Below, one piece after another: positions 1 through 13,126 of a stretch of DNA of 64,000 nucleotides. The notes beneath the pieces are model-generated. The model saw only the letters and a program-made list of their open reading frames with translations. It had not been told where the DNA came from and ran no database searches. Each line of letters opens with the position of its first letter. Within the stretch, counting starts at the first letter, position 1. The stretch lies in contig NC_079904.1 in NCBI RefSeq assembly GCF_024868665.1, positions 6,091,807 to 6,155,806 of the forward strand, read 5' to 3'. Source of the DNA: Triplophysa rosa. Its lineage: Eukaryota > Chordata > Actinopteri > Cypriniformes > Nemacheilidae. The position numbers and the translations under genes were made by a program.

Positions 1-2820
1 GGACTCTAAAGCTTGTCTTCCTACTATTTTAATCACAATATGTACATTAAAATAAGAAGAAAATAAACATTATACCCTCATTCAGTCAACCTGTTCTGAT
101 GTTCGCCAAGACCATATCAGGTAGCTTGGGATGATGAGTCTTCTGGTCGATGAGCCGCTGTTACACGTATACCTTCTTTGTCTCGTGTGTTCGCCGGGAA
201 GATTACGAGGGACAATGCCTTTCTACTGTACATCATTGTAGCTCTTACCAAAATCCTCTCAGCCAATCAAATCGAAGGTTGACGCCAACGTCGACCGGAC
301 CGTATCTGTAGATAGTGCTAACCAGAAATACTATGAAACTTTTTACTCACCGTAGGCTCTTTCGTATTTCTTTCAATTTCAGTGCATGTCTTCTTATGAG
401 CTGTAAGGGAAAAACGGTTGCCACGAAAATAATTTTAGTTCGTAAGCAATAAGTGTAGCATCTTTACTCGTTTTCCCATGTGTTTTTTCTTTAAGCCTAT
501 CCACTCTGCCCTCAAACCGTGGATGATGTTCTCCATATGCATACTCGTAGTGCATTTCGCAAAAGGACAACTCTTAGCCATAATAAATTTGCAGGGGTAC
601 GACATCCTATAATTTAGGATTTAAGGATGCAAAAGATCATGCATGGGAACTTATTCTGCTTCTTCTGGGCCAAGCAGCACATCAGAGACGAATACAGGTT
701 TGTGGCATTAAGAATGGTTTGGATTTTTGTTTCTTTTTTTGTCCAATCATGTGTTGTTTATTTTTGCATTGACCTTTTCTGCACACTGGAGGGCGTTCGG
801 CTCTGTAGAGGGGCTCTATCTTCCAACATGCTTTTGTTAGGGAACTTTTATTGGGAATGTGCTTTATAAGATGGATATCTTTGTAAAAACATGAAGTGTG
901 ATTATAGGCTATGTGAATTTTACGAAAAATCATTGAATTTATTCTCTCGGATCAAATCTCTCCCCAACCCATGGCATGGTTGCATCTGCTCACCTTTCAA
1001 TCCTACGTAATTTCTTTTGTACTTCTTGTGCAGTTCACAACAAATCCTTTTTGCCATCACTGAAAATAATCTCTCAAGGAATCAGAGCGTTTGTATGGAG
1101 TGTTTACAGCATTGATTGCACTTTAAAAACCCATAGAAATTCAAATTATTATAATGCTGACAGGACAGCCGTCACTTTGTGGCTGGCAATATCACCAAAG
1201 CTAAACAGTGAGTTCATCTCTAGAACGTCACACTCTCCTGATCCACCCTTTGTTTTAACAACAAACAACTATGGTTGGTTGATCATTAGGTTAAACAGGC
1301 GTAATGTTTTGATCAGGGTTGATTCATTCCTGGATAAACCTGTTTGTGATCCTCATGGTTTGTGCCTTGTTCGGAAGTTGTATTTGATATGTCAGAAATG
1401 TAAAAGCGTATATATAGAGAGTATTATTTTAGGGCCTGCCATAACTTTGATTGTTTTGCATTTTCAGCGAGTTGCAAAGGAAGCTTTTATGATCTTGCAT
1501 TCTCATTCTTCTGCGTCATTTTCCTTTGCAATTACGGTGTGGTTTGTGTTAAGGTTAAAACCATGTATGCTGGTGAGATGTGAGAAACTGATCTTTGTTG
1601 TGGTGGAAATCAGTTGATGATGTTATCAATTTTGAACGTGTTGTCGGCACCTTGGGACAGGTCATATTTAACTGAACTTCCTTAAAATGCAACTTTCAGT
1701 TTCTTTATCTTTCTATTTTATCGTCATGTTGTACCATACTGTTTTCATGTTCATTAGAAGTTTCTTACATGCTAACATTGTTTTGTTTGAGCAAATGAAA
1801 TAAAAATTGCAATACATTGCTGTTTACATGGTTTATTTCTGTATGCACTGTGTACTACAACAATCTGGGCTAGAAATCGCCTGTTGCCTTGGGATCTTAC
1901 TAAATCACATATATAGAACTTGTGCAACATGACATCATCCTAGTTTCACACCTGGTCTGTAGCAAATGTTGCTGCTTTACTGGCTGTTCAGATGAGGCAA
2001 ACAGGAAGAAGGCAGGACTTAACTAAAAATGAGACTTGCATGAACAGCTAACACTTCACGATCCAGTAACACACAGAGACATAACGCGTCTATAAATGTA
2101 TTACATAATGTAGTGCTTCAAAAGAGAAATATGATGCCTGTACAAACTTTTATGCAAAGATTGCAGTCTCATTCACATATCAAATATATTAATCTCAAGT
2201 GAGCTGCAATTAAAAGATTGTTGGTGGCTTCTGGATTGAACAGTGGAGGCATTACTGCAGTTCATCTGAGGTCAAGTGCAGTCATGCAACCTGACAAAAG
2301 CAGAAACTGAATATGCACGTTTGCAGTACATTTATTTCCTTCCGACTTAAAACGTATGACTTTTATTTTTTATGTAGTTATTTTATACAAGCTTTACATA
2401 AATGTAATATTTAAGGATCAGGTATTAATGGTATTTCTAATATTTAAAAATGGACTGTGCACTTAGGACAGTACACAGAATTTTCGTAGCTCCTTGCATG
2501 GAATTTTAATTCAAAATCAATTTATTTACTTGCTATTTTGTTTTGTCACATTTAATGTAATAAATACATCACATGTCCTACTCACAAACTACTTTAAATC
2601 AATATTAATTGAATTAATATTGATTATTACATTAACAATTGCAACGCATGTTTTACAAAAAAAATTCTGCTCCATTTTGTTAAATCTTACGTTGACCTCG
2701 TGAAAAAAAGTCCCGATCCATTAACATCCAACTTTAATTAAACCTTCATAAGCCTTAAAACTTTTAAAAACGTTGCCTGTCCATCCCATATCTCACAGCT
2801 AAACTGTCCTGCCAGAGGAC
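1..2820. other. Unassigned upstream region, possible 3' end of the neighbouring gene
   Basis: No exon with recognisable protein similarity is visible here. The sequence is AT-rich and lacks the common repeat families seen later. An AATAAA hexamer lies at 1799-1804, followed within 50 bases by a T/G-rich stretch, which would fit the poly(A) site of a + strand gene ending just upstream of lbr. In human, ENAH lies immediately upstream of LBR in the same orientation, so an enah 3' UTR is the best guess, but nothing in the sequence itself proves it. A long open frame at 976-1617 has no recognisable domains and looks like chance. Confidence 0.3.
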
Positions 2821-2859
2821 TCCATTTTGTTACATTTTGTCTATGCCCCAAGCTCAAAG

Positions 2860-3000
2860 ACCTACCCACCAATCAGCGCTCAGTTAAAACTATCCGTCGT
2901 TCAATCAGAACATTGACAATTTTAAAAGCTAGTTCCTACAGCCAATCAGAGAGCTTCCCGCCCTCACGGACGCTGGTAGGTTAAGCGAAGACAGAGGGAG
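2860..3000 (+). promoter_or_regulatory. lbr: lbr promoter with two CCAAT boxes
   Basis: Two close matches to the NF-Y site lie in the same orientation at 2869-2873 (ACCAATCAGC context) and 2942-2946 (GCCAATCAGA context), about 70 bases apart. A weaker TCAATCAGA lies between them. No TATA box is seen at a suitable distance, so the promoter is probably TATA-less with a transcription start near 2990-3010. The position just before a good splice donor at 3107/3108 and upstream of the lbr start codon supports the assignment. The exact start site is inferred. Confidence 0.55.
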
Positions 3001-3107
3001 GAACAAACTCAGAGCGGGGGACTAGTGTTTTTAAAAATATAGTCTTTATCTTATGAAATTTGACTGCTAAACTGTGGTGATTATTAACCCTTTACCATCG
3101 ATCGAAG
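2995..3107 (+). other. lbr: lbr non-coding exon 1 (5' UTR)
   Basis: The 3' edge is set by a consensus donor, GAAG followed by GTAAGA, at 3107/3108. The next acceptor in register with the gene is at 4988/4989, only four bases before the start codon. The 5' edge is approximate and is placed downstream of the CCAAT boxes. A non-coding first exon is also the arrangement in mammalian LBR. Intron 1 (3108-4988) holds no recognisable coding sequence. Confidence 0.5.
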
Positions 3108-4992
3108 GTAAGAATTTCTATATTATTTACTTTGCGTTTTAATGTTTTAGAATGTCTTTGTTGTGACTGCGTAGTTGACGGTGCAGAAGTAGATCGGCGG
3201 ACTGCAGTTGTAACGTTAACGTACTTCATGAAGTGAATATCACGTTACCGTATGAGAACCTGGCCAGATGTATTTGTATCTAACGCGTGAGGTTTAGAAG
3301 ATCTTACATTGCAGTTGTATTTAAATAATTGACACATATACCGATACCATGGTGTTTGAAGTGTAATAACAACCTTATTTACAACCGGTTCGTTATACAG
3401 GAAACTTAGGCACGGCGCGCTTTTATTGTCTTTTGACACAAGTCATTTGTTGTATCATCCAGATTAGATTGCGCATTCATTTTGAGACACTTTAACGGTT
3501 AACCTTTGTTAGTCGAATATTCAACCTTTTGATTTCATAGTTTGCTTTTAATAAGAAAGTGCAAGCAATTCGCAGCCCGACGTTGCGCAAAATGCAATAC
3601 AGTGGTCGTATAATTCTGACGCTTTGACCGCAAATGTAAATAATTTCAACAGTTGTTAGAAACATTTGCCGCTTTCTGTATTTATTGGCGGTGTATTTGA
3701 TGTAACCGTATAACTTATATGAACCTCTGCCGCACGCTGACACACAATGGTTTGAATACATGACGTTTTCCCTCCATTGCGGTGTCACTATTTTGCATTG
3801 TTAAAGGAGCAGCTTGTGATCCTAATTTTTAAGTATCCTCATCACATGAAAGAACACAGTAAATAAATAAAACAATATATATGTTTTAAACGAACTTTTT
3901 GTTTAATGTGCCAGAGTATATCTTCACTTTATCTTCAGCCAGGCAAAGTTAACGCATTCTGTTGCGTTGGGTCTTACATATTGTTAAAGTGTCATAAACG
4001 TTATAAGTGCGTGGAGTAAAGTTAATTTAAACACCATATATTTTTAGCTTGAGTGGCTGGCACTGGTAGTAAAGCGCGCGTGTCGTCGTGTTTCCTCTCA
4101 TTTGCATAACAAGGGTTCATATGCCCCGCCCCTCACAATCTTTCAGTTTAAATCTTTTGCTCTTTGGTTTCTCATAACCCACTAGATGCACATGGGATTA
4201 AGCCGGTGCTGGATTTTAACTCGAGGTTGTTGGGTGTGTGTCAGTGAGCGTATTAGATCAAGAATGTGTGGAGTGTGTTTAACTGGACTTGAGTTTTTGA
4301 GTGTGTTTTATGGGCTTTTCTTTACATAATGGTTTCAATATGACTGTTTGGATGTTTCTTATGGTATAGCTTGAATGCTACGTTTTACTAGATTCTACAT
4401 AACTTTTGTATTTACTGTGTTTGTTATAGTTACTATGTTCCTGCACTTGCCAAATAGCCAAAAAGCCTTTAACGTGTTTTACAACTATTTCTTCGCAAGC
4501 ATTTTTACACATCTGTGATTAACATTATTTAGAGGTACTCGTTTGTGATTATGTTTTCAATAAATAGACAGTGAACGTCTACAATATTCAAAGTTTGTAT
4601 TATCTGTGTGGTACTAGAATCCCCCTCTCGAAGGCTATTGAGGGTACAACAAAAGCTCTAGTGCAGAGAGTACAGTGTGAGGATGCATAGTGCAATTCAG
4701 ACCATCAGCACTTTTTAGAGAAACGCTGCTGTCATCACGCTGATATATCTTCACATGAGCTTCCTTCACCTCTGAACCTACAAATTATGAATTGAAAATC
4801 TTTACCCGTACATTTTTTTTTCAAAAGTTTGTTGATGAGAACATTTCCAAATGTTATGTAGTCCTGGTTGCTAGTTATATAAAAGCAACCTTATTTTGCA
4901 TTGTTGTACTAACTGATCTAAATCCAGTTTGATGTTGATGACGTGTGTGGAGCTTGTAGACCTTTTGACATGTTAAATTGTTTCGTAGGTAA

Positions 4993-7900
4993 ATGAGGAT
5001 GCCGGCTACAAGGTTTCAAACTGGAGAGACTGTAATGGGCCGCTGGCCTGGCAGTAACCTCTATTATGAGGTCAAGGTGCTAAATTATGACAGCAAGAGT
5101 CGACTCTACACCGTCATCTACAAAGATGGTACTGAGCTGGAGCTGAAGGAGTCTGACATTACGGTATTGAACCCCAGTCCTGTGTATGAACCTAAACACT
5201 GAATTGATTGATTTAGGCCTATTTAAGGATGCTGTTTTTGATCGTTATCAATAAAATCGTTACTTTGGAATTTTACGGTTCTATCTGCGTCCTGATTCCT
5301 GAAAAGTTTTTGCATCTGCACATGTAAATATGTAGATAAAACCTTTTTGTTTTCGAAAAAGTCCCAAAATGTACACAATGTAAAGAAAAAACCTCACATA
5401 ATGTAATAAGTTGTCACAGAATAAAAATGTGTGAACAACTCAGTTTTGAAAATGTCATATAGAACCTTATAATTCCAAGGCATCAAGTTTTTCTTTTTAA
5501 CCCTAAACCTTTTTGTTTTTGTCTAGGTATAAATGACATTTAATCACAAATTTGATTGAATGTGGTCTATGACATTTTGACCCCACTGACTGTACATCAA
5601 TTTGGCACTTTTTTGTATTTCAGAGTATGACGATGTTTAAACAAGGCAGTACACGCTCTCGGTCCAGATCTCGTTCCCGGTCACCGGCACGCACTCGTCG
5701 CAGCTCTCGTTCTCCAGCCAGGACGTCCCGCCGATCTTCCTCTCGCACCGCAGAGTTGCAGAGAGAAAAACTCAAAGAAGTTCTGGAGGTCCGACTCACA
5801 CCTGTGGTAGGGAATTGTCTGCTATGACAGGCAGCAAAAATCATACTTGTCATTTAAAATCTACAATCGTTGTAACCATAAAAATTTGAATTGAATTATT
5901 TTGAGTATTTTCCCTTTGTGAAGTTCACCCCACGTGTCTCATCATTTTTAGGCAATTCCACACGAAAACAATAGCAACAGTAAACATGAGAAGAAAGAGG
6001 AAAATGAGAAGAAAGAGGAAAATAATACAGCTACAAAAGTCATTGAGGTAAGAGAGTACATTACAGATTTCCGCATTAGTTATATTTTAATCACTGGCGA
6101 CACAAGGACATTTTGGTCATAATCTTACAACCAATTTATTGTCTGTACTTAGATACACTGGAAACAGGTCTTGTAAAGGTTGGAATGTCATGATGTGTGC
6201 ATGTTGTGCCTCCCATGTGCGACAGAAGCCTGTTAGTTTTGCACACAAAGCTAAAGGCTTTAATCAGATCCTCACGTTTTTCAGCATGTTTCACCTCATG
6301 GAACAACTGAATGGGCTTTACAATGCATGACCAGATTAATTCGGTCATGTAAAAATAATTATTTTGTGACTTTGAATGAAACTTGAATGAGTTTATAACA
6401 TGGATGCACAAATACTCTTTAATACTATTGTTACTGTTTTAAGTTGGTTAGCACTAATAAAACTGCACTAATAAAATAAGTATTGAATATAAAGTTTAGT
6501 GACGAACAATAAATAAAATATATGTTCTATGCTCTGAACTCATTGTATTGTTCGCTATAGCTGCAGAAGACGGAGACTGAATCTGAGAACCAAACAGGTG
6601 GACGCTACAATCTGCGGCGCAGGAAGGACCAGGGCGACGGCAAACCTGTAGAAGAGGAGACGAAGGAGGAGACATTGGTGCAGGCTAAACCGCCAGCTGC
6701 CGTCAAAACAACTGATCTGGAGTTTGGAGGAAGAGTTGGTGAGTCTTATCAACAAATGGATGTAAAGAACATCAATAAATGCAATAAATCATAGAATGTA
6801 ATATTACAAACATGAACTTTTGTGTTCAGGTGTGTTCTTCTTGATGTTACTTCTGCCTGTGGCTGTGTTAGCTCTGCTCATTCTCAGTGGGCAGAAGGAT
6901 GCCAGTCTTCAGGACTTCCCTCTTCAAATCCCTCCACTTCAGTCTCTCTGGGACTGGCAGGTCTTTGGCATCGTCCTGCTCTGGCTTCTCTTCCAGGCCG
7001 TCCTCGCCCTGCTCCCTGTCGGAAAGGTACCGTCCACAATCACATGACACCCCGTGACCTGACTTAAGACACATGACCACTCCAGTTTCTGCTTTGCCTG
7101 TTATCTGGAATGAAGCAGGTTAAATTAGATTCATGACTAGAGATGGTTTACAGACTCTCTAGAAAACATCTTTTGTTTTTTTCATTACGGTGTATATTGT
7201 TTACTATAACAATATATGAAACACACTATATTTTAAATGTATTCATCCATTAGGAAGGACACTTGGGGGGTTACATGTAGTTTATGCTTATCTTTGTGTC
7301 CATCAGGTCGTTGAGGGAATGCCTCTCAAAAACGGGGAAACATTGAAATACAGGATTAATGGTCAGTCATTTATTTATTTTTGCAACTTTGCCTGTTGCC
7401 ATGGAGATGTATGTGTGTTATGGAATTTTTATTGAGTGACCTGTGATGGGGTCTCGTCTCAGGTTTCTATGCACTGGTCCTCACGGCTGTGGTAGTGGGT
7501 GTTGCTGTTTACCAGGAAGTGGATCTCAGCTACATCCATGCTCACTTCCTGCAGTTCTACACCTCTGCCTTGGTCATCGTCACTCTTCTCAGCATTTACC
7601 TGTTCATCTGCTCGTGCTGGGCCTCCGAAAGTAACCTCGCTCCTGGAGGAAACTCTGGTAAGCAGAGAATTTTTACAGTCCAGCTGGGTGTTAACATGGG
7701 CAGGGCTTAGCGGCTTTGGCATCGTGCCATCATTTTGTATCATGGGTCTAAAGATTTTAGCTGTGTTTATTGAATGTCTATTATGAATGTTTTTATTATT
7801 TTTAGGTTATATCATCTATGACTTCTTCATGGGCAGAGAGCTGAATCCTCGTATCAAAAGCTTTGATATCAAATTCTTCTGTGAAATGCGCCCAGGTCTG

Positions 7901-9178
7901 ATTGGTTGGGTGAGTATTGTTCATTTTGTTTTAAATTAGCCAGTCAATGTTCCAGCAGTCTTGATAGGTTAGACGGATGTTGTAATGGCTCCCTCTTGTG
8001 GTCATCTTTCAAACATAAAGAAAATGTGCTGAATGCTACATTACTGTTTGTTTTTACATATTGAAAAAGCACTGATATCGCTTGTTTTCATAGGTATTGA
8101 TTAACTTTGCTATGTTGCTCGCTGAGATGAAGCACCAGAATCTAGAAAATCCATCTCCAGCTATGCTTCTGGTCAATGGTTTCCAGCTTCTTTGGGTTGT
8201 TGATGGTATTTGGCATGAGGTAATATTTCCCAAATCAAACATACACCATTTTATTGTTTTTACTATATAGAAACCATGAACTGACTGTGATTCAACTGTT
8301 CTTTGTTTTAGGAGAAGCTTCTGACTATGATGGATATAGTGTATGATGGCTTTGGATTTATGTTGACATTTGGAGATCTGGCTTTTGTTCCCTTCACATT
8401 CACCTGTCAGGCTTACTATCTAGTCAGTCATCCCAATGACCTTTCTGTGTTCTGGATCGCCACACTCATCGCCATGAATGGTCAGTCCTTGGCTTTTTTT
8501 CTCTCTCGCTTTGATATAAAACTTTCAACTTGAATTATTTACCTTGTATTAAAATCTAACAGGAGTTGGATACTACATCTTCCGGAAAGCCAACTCTCAG
8601 AAATTCGTCTTTAGAAAAAATCCGTCTCACCCAGCAGTGTTGCGTAAGTGTTCTGAAGTGGGTGCAAAAAAATTAATAAAACATGAATGATTATTTTAGT
8701 TTTAAAAGGATTTATACTGTGATGTATCTTTTCAGACTTGAAGGCTATTCCTACTGCAACTGGAAAGAGTCTTATAGTGTCTGGTCTTTGGGGATTTGTC
8801 CGTCATCCTAATTACCTTGGTGATATCATTATGGGTTTAGCCTGGTCTCTACCATGCGGTGAGTGTGGGCCTGTGACAAATACGTACATCTTTACACATA
8901 TAACATGTACATAAAGTGTGGGGGAAGTATTATTAAAGTAGAATTTAATGCTCCAAATAGATCACATACACATGCACTTGTATGAATCTCTAATCTAATG
9001 TCTAATCTTTCCCATAGGTTTCAACCATGTGATTCCTTACTTTTATCTTATTTACTTGATCACTCTTCTGGTGCATCGTAATGCACGAGACGAGCGTCAG
9101 TGCAGGAAAAAGTACGGTTCTGCATGGGAAGAGTACTGCAAAGCTGTCCCGTACCGCATTTTTCCAGGGATTTACTAA
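4993..9178 (+). CDS. lbr: Lamin B receptor / delta(14)-sterol reductase, 13 coding exons, complete
   Basis: An inner nuclear membrane protein: the N-terminal Tudor/RS part binds lamin B and heterochromatin, and the C-terminal multipass domain reduces the C14 double bond of sterols using NADPH. Coding exons: 4993-5163, 5624-5806, 5952-6047, 6561-6738, 6830-7026, 7307-7361, 7463-7657, 7806-7909, 8094-8219, 8312-8480, 8563-8643, 8736-8858, 9018-9178. All have AG/GT borders and compatible phases, giving 612 residues (human 615). Residues 3-57 are the Tudor domain ([23 protein letters not shown]). Exon 3 encodes an arginine-serine-rich stretch (RSRSRSRSP), and exon 4 an acidic/lysine linker. DLEFGG at 202-207 precedes the first membrane segment (211-230). 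The reductase signatures RHPNYLGD (N544) and HRNARDE (R580) are intact. The product ends YRIFPGIY. A second in-frame ATG at 4999 could be the true start. Confidence 0.97.
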
Positions 9179-10440
9179 CCACTTATGGACTCAACCTGTT
9201 CTGGACACCCGGGGTAAAACAAATCCTCAGGAGGACACTGAACATTAGACAGAGTCGTTCACTGCTAGCAGCTTGCCATTTTGTTTTTGAAACAATTAAT
9301 TTTTAAAGCAATTTTTAAATCTGAATTTTGCCTTGTCACAAAACGTTTACGGATTGTGGACACTGCCCCGGTTCCAGAGTTTGACCTCCATTTTAAGATG
9401 TATATTGTTGTACAGATGTGTTTTTCTACTCGACAGATTGTTTTGCCTTATTCATAACTTCAGAACATAACTTGCCATCTCATCTTATATACACATTTGA
9501 AGAATCTGATTGGCTGTTTACCGCTGGCAATTTGTGTAATGCTTTTTGAATTGTGTATGATGGGATTTTATTTTTCATTGTGTATGTATAGTAAGAAGAG
9601 GTGTTATGTTTTTTTCTCAGGACCTGAGATTTGTGAAGAAACTATATTTTCTTAATTTCTGTACGTATTTAAAACAAAATCTTAGGTTTGATTTGCATTT
9701 TAGGCATTATGCACTGTGCTAAATCCAAAGTTCACAAATTTGGCTTGGCTACCTCAGATTTCTCCAGCTCAAGACAATGTAAAAATGAAGCATTTGGGTC
9801 AGTTTTTGAAAGCGGTGGTTTCATTCACAAAGTGAAGTTTCTCTTAAAATCTATCTGAAAACAAGGATGTGCTGTGAACAAAAATCTAAAGCTAGACACC
9901 TCAAATTAAAAGGGTAGCATTTTTATTAAGGTTGTAATTTAAAATGACAATGCTTGACTGAATGTGTAATGTAAGGCTTTTCTTAACTAATATTACTATT
10001 AATTTTACTCCATAATTGTATGGACTTGGGCGGCATAATAGTTGCCTTTATAGAAGAATGTAGTAAGTGCTTATGGCTAAGAGGAGCTGTTACCTTATCA
10101 CAGTACAAAGGCATTGTCAAATGTTATCTGGTTACATTTTAGAGTGTTCAGTTTGTTAAAATATTATTTGACAAGCAGTTTATGTAAAATGCCAATATTA
10201 CACATTCAGAATTAAACCACTGTAGATGAAAGTCCTGGCACAAATTAAATTGTACAGACTGCAAATTATTTTATATAGGTTTTGATATTTTATAGACATG
10301 TTTAGCATGGATTCTTTCTGTAGTTGTTAGTCTATTTTGTTTTTATATTGCTCTTTTTAATTAATGTCAATAATTGCACCATTTCTCGTGGTCATGTTGC
10401 TTGTAACTAGTGAGTGTGTTATCAAAAAAAGAATTGAAAC
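9179..10440 (+). other. lbr: lbr 3' UTR (approximate extent)
   Basis: Directly follows the lbr stop codon. AT-rich, with no coding potential and no repeat family recognised. A candidate poly(A) signal variant ATTAAA lies at 10211-10216. The end is uncertain; transcripts could end anywhere between about 9.9 and 10.45 kb. Confidence 0.5.
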
Positions 10441-11505
10441 ATTTTGTCAAAAAAAAGAAATGGTTTCATTTGCTTTACTTGGTCACATAGTCTTTATTTC
10501 CGCATAATTATACAAATATCTCTTAATTATCTTTGAATTTTATTTTGACATTTTCTCGGGGTATTATTTCCGTCTTCAAATGTACCTGCAAACAATGAAA
10601 TATTTGCGGACAGAATGAAGAACAGGTCGAAGAAAAACTGATCAATGTCCCTTCAGAAGTATTAAATACCGTTGAGGCGTTTTCTGAATCATTTGGACAG
10701 CTCACGTCCACAGCAAATGATTTCGAGTAACGTTACACAAACTCGTTCCTTGTAGTGCCTTGTTCGCGAACGAATAACCATTTTGAGTCGAATATTCTTT
10801 TAAAGACTCATTGGCCGTTTCTCGAACGTAGGCTGAATCCTTCCTGAGCATTTATCTAGCATTACGCAAATCACAAGCCTATTACAACAATTTACGCCTA
10901 ACTAAGAATAATGGTCGAATTTATAATCGTTATAATATTTGAAACAAGACCATCTTTATGACGTATGCAGCCAATGAATTTTTGTGATTCAGTCAGAATC
11001 GTTCGGAAAACTCACGACATCCACGCTTGCTAAGTTTGGAGCATACTTTGTCACCACGTAAAACGCCAAAGAAACACGTATTATTTATAATACAGAGAAC
11101 GAAAAGCGCCCTGGAGGTGAATATTTACCTACAATCAGTGGGACTCAAAAAGGCAAATGTGCGGAGCCGTACAAATGCATCGGTTGTCAGCAAAAGAAAC
11201 ACGTGCAGCAGGTAAAACAAAGAGACAAACGCAAAGTACCAAGAAATGTATTCAAAAACACGTTATTGCTTTTAAAACCTCGGTACATGACTGTCAGTCC
11301 TTTTCTCTTCGCATCTAAACATACACGCAACGTTTGTGGCTATACATTTTAACGGTGTTTTTAAGATAATGAATGATATCACATAAGCCTTGAAGAAACA
11401 AGCGCGCGACATTGGATTTAGATCAAATGTTAAAAAGTTGGTTGTCATGAAATGTAATGTTATCGAGGACATTTGGTCCTCATGAAAAGTTAACCTGTAA
11501 CTCTA
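10441..11505. other. Intergenic, nothing recognised
   Basis: No exon, RNA gene or named repeat could be recognised. Short open frames near 11027-11215 and 11272-11472 (- strand) have no similarity I can name and no flanking splice or promoter support. Confidence 0.4.
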
Positions 11506-11933
11506 TTTATTCTAGAATTAGAATTTTAAAGTTTTACGTAAAATTAATATTGCATATAGGAATTTATAGTCGGTTCAATATTTGACCTGTGTTTCTCACT
11601 CCTTTATCTTAAATGTGTGCTTCACAGTGTGTGTGTCCCCCCACGGAGATAATAAACCAGACATGTGTGGGTGTGTGCGTGCGTGCGTGTCTGCGCGTCC
11701 GTGTGTGTGTGTGTGCGTGTCTGTGTGCATATTGTGTGTATGGAGTGTTTTGTGTGTGGGGTGTTTGAATCCGTGTGTGTGTGTTTTCTGTGCTTTCACT
11801 TTTTTTGTTTTTACTTTTATAACTTTAAATGTTTTGCTTATACTGTAGTCAATATGTTTCGTGTAAAGCTGCTTTGTAACAATGAAAATTGTAAAAAGCG
11901 CTATATAAATAAAATTGACTTGACTTGACTATA
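11506..11933 (+). mobile_element. L2-type LINE, 5'-truncated copy (3' UTR only)
   Basis: Matches the 3' end of the longer LINE at 14405-16296. It has the same lead-in (TTTTAAAGTTTTAC, ATATTGCATATAGGAATTTAT), then a TG-rich stretch (about 11690-11790), then GCTGCTTTGTAACAATGAAA, then AGCGCTATATAAATAAA, and ends in a short TTGAC tandem. The end with a 5-bp tandem after an AATAAA-like stretch is typical of L2-clade LINEs. No protein-coding part is left. Confidence 0.8.
11690..11790 (+). repeat. Imperfect TG microsatellite within LINE 3' UTR
   Basis: A run of TG with CG and TC interruptions inside the truncated LINE. The equivalent position in the longer LINE copy (16014-16135) is also TG-rich, so the tract was probably inherited with the element. 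Confidence 0.7.
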
Positions 11934-13126
11934 TATGTAACTAAGCTTCAAGCTGTACAATAGGCATACTTTTCATAGAATACTATGTTACAAGGAATGT
12001 TTTGCTTTAAAGCTCTGGCACATTTTCATTGTAACTGCATAAAAATATATGACATCCCCCTTTTGCGTTTCAGAAAGAAACCCATATGGGTTTTAATCGA
12101 CCGGGTGAGTAAATAACTTTTTTTGTGGGTGAGCCAGTCTAATGAATATAATAGCCTGCATTAGCAATATGCAAGCACTAGATGTCAGCAATATCATGTA
12201 CCGTATTATCGCGACAGCAAGAATGTTTATTTGGGGCCGTACCTCTGCCTCATCAATGCAAATGACCAAGTGACAGATTTTATTTGCTGCCAAAGAGCAA
12301 CATACGGAGATTCCATAATTCTGCCTATTGTGACGTGAATTAGTTCTGTTGTCATGCTAAATTGTTTCATTACAGACGGCATCTGTTAGGTTATATCAGT
12401 GTGTATTTTGCCTGTTAGATTTACCTGTATTCAGCAACATCAACTGTGAACAATTAATTGAGGGGAAAAAACATTTTGTAACCATGCAAAGAAACAGTTG
12501 AATATCCCGTCACACTGTGGGAAATGTGTCAGCGGAAAAACAATGTAATATTTAACTCTGTTGTTGTCCATAGATACACATGGCGAGACTACACGCTCTC
12601 TGGAGCCGAGTACATTTATCATAACTCTTCAGGGACTGATATAAAAGGTTACCATTGTTTTCTCTCATACAGAGCAAGATGGGCAATTTCAAAAGTGCCT
12701 GGAGCTATCACCCATGCATTGGGGGGACTTTATGAGGAGGGGGCGTTTAAAACCGAGACCGCATGTGACCTCTACAGCAATGGGATTGTGCCTTCAGCCG
12801 AAGTCTTTGTGCTTTTTATTTGCAGCGTGCTGAGGTTGATCGGCTCCAATTTGAGATGTATCACTGCATGGGAAATGATATATATTTGTCTATTAGAAGG
12901 CTATCAGAGTACACTGAAACTGGTGCGCAAGAAATAAAAACAGTTTGTTTTTGTTCTTACGGCATCAGAGCAGTGCTGCGCTGCGTTGAGAAATGCATTT
13001 GAGATGCAGGTTTATTTTGCAATGGTGCATGAGGCTGACAGGGGGAGGGGAAGTCACTGATGTTGAAAGACATCCACGGTGTACGTATGGCTGTTTCATA
13101 AACAGTGAGAGCAAGCGTGAAATGTG
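11934..13126. other. Intergenic, nothing recognised
   Basis: No coding exon or named repeat. A 137-codon open frame at 12524-12937 has no recognisable domain, no splice context and unremarkable composition, and is treated as chance. Confidence 0.4.

Noticed and set aside
976..1617. 213-codon open frame on + strand
   Set aside because: No recognisable domain, low-complexity composition typical of AT-rich non-coding DNA, no splice context; more likely chance within a 3' UTR or intergenic DNA.
5627..5827. Separate small RS-rich protein
   Set aside because: It is coding exon 3 of lbr read into the following intron; joins in phase to the Tudor exon.
12524..12937. 137-codon open frame
   Set aside because: No family resemblance and no promoter, splice or poly(A) support.
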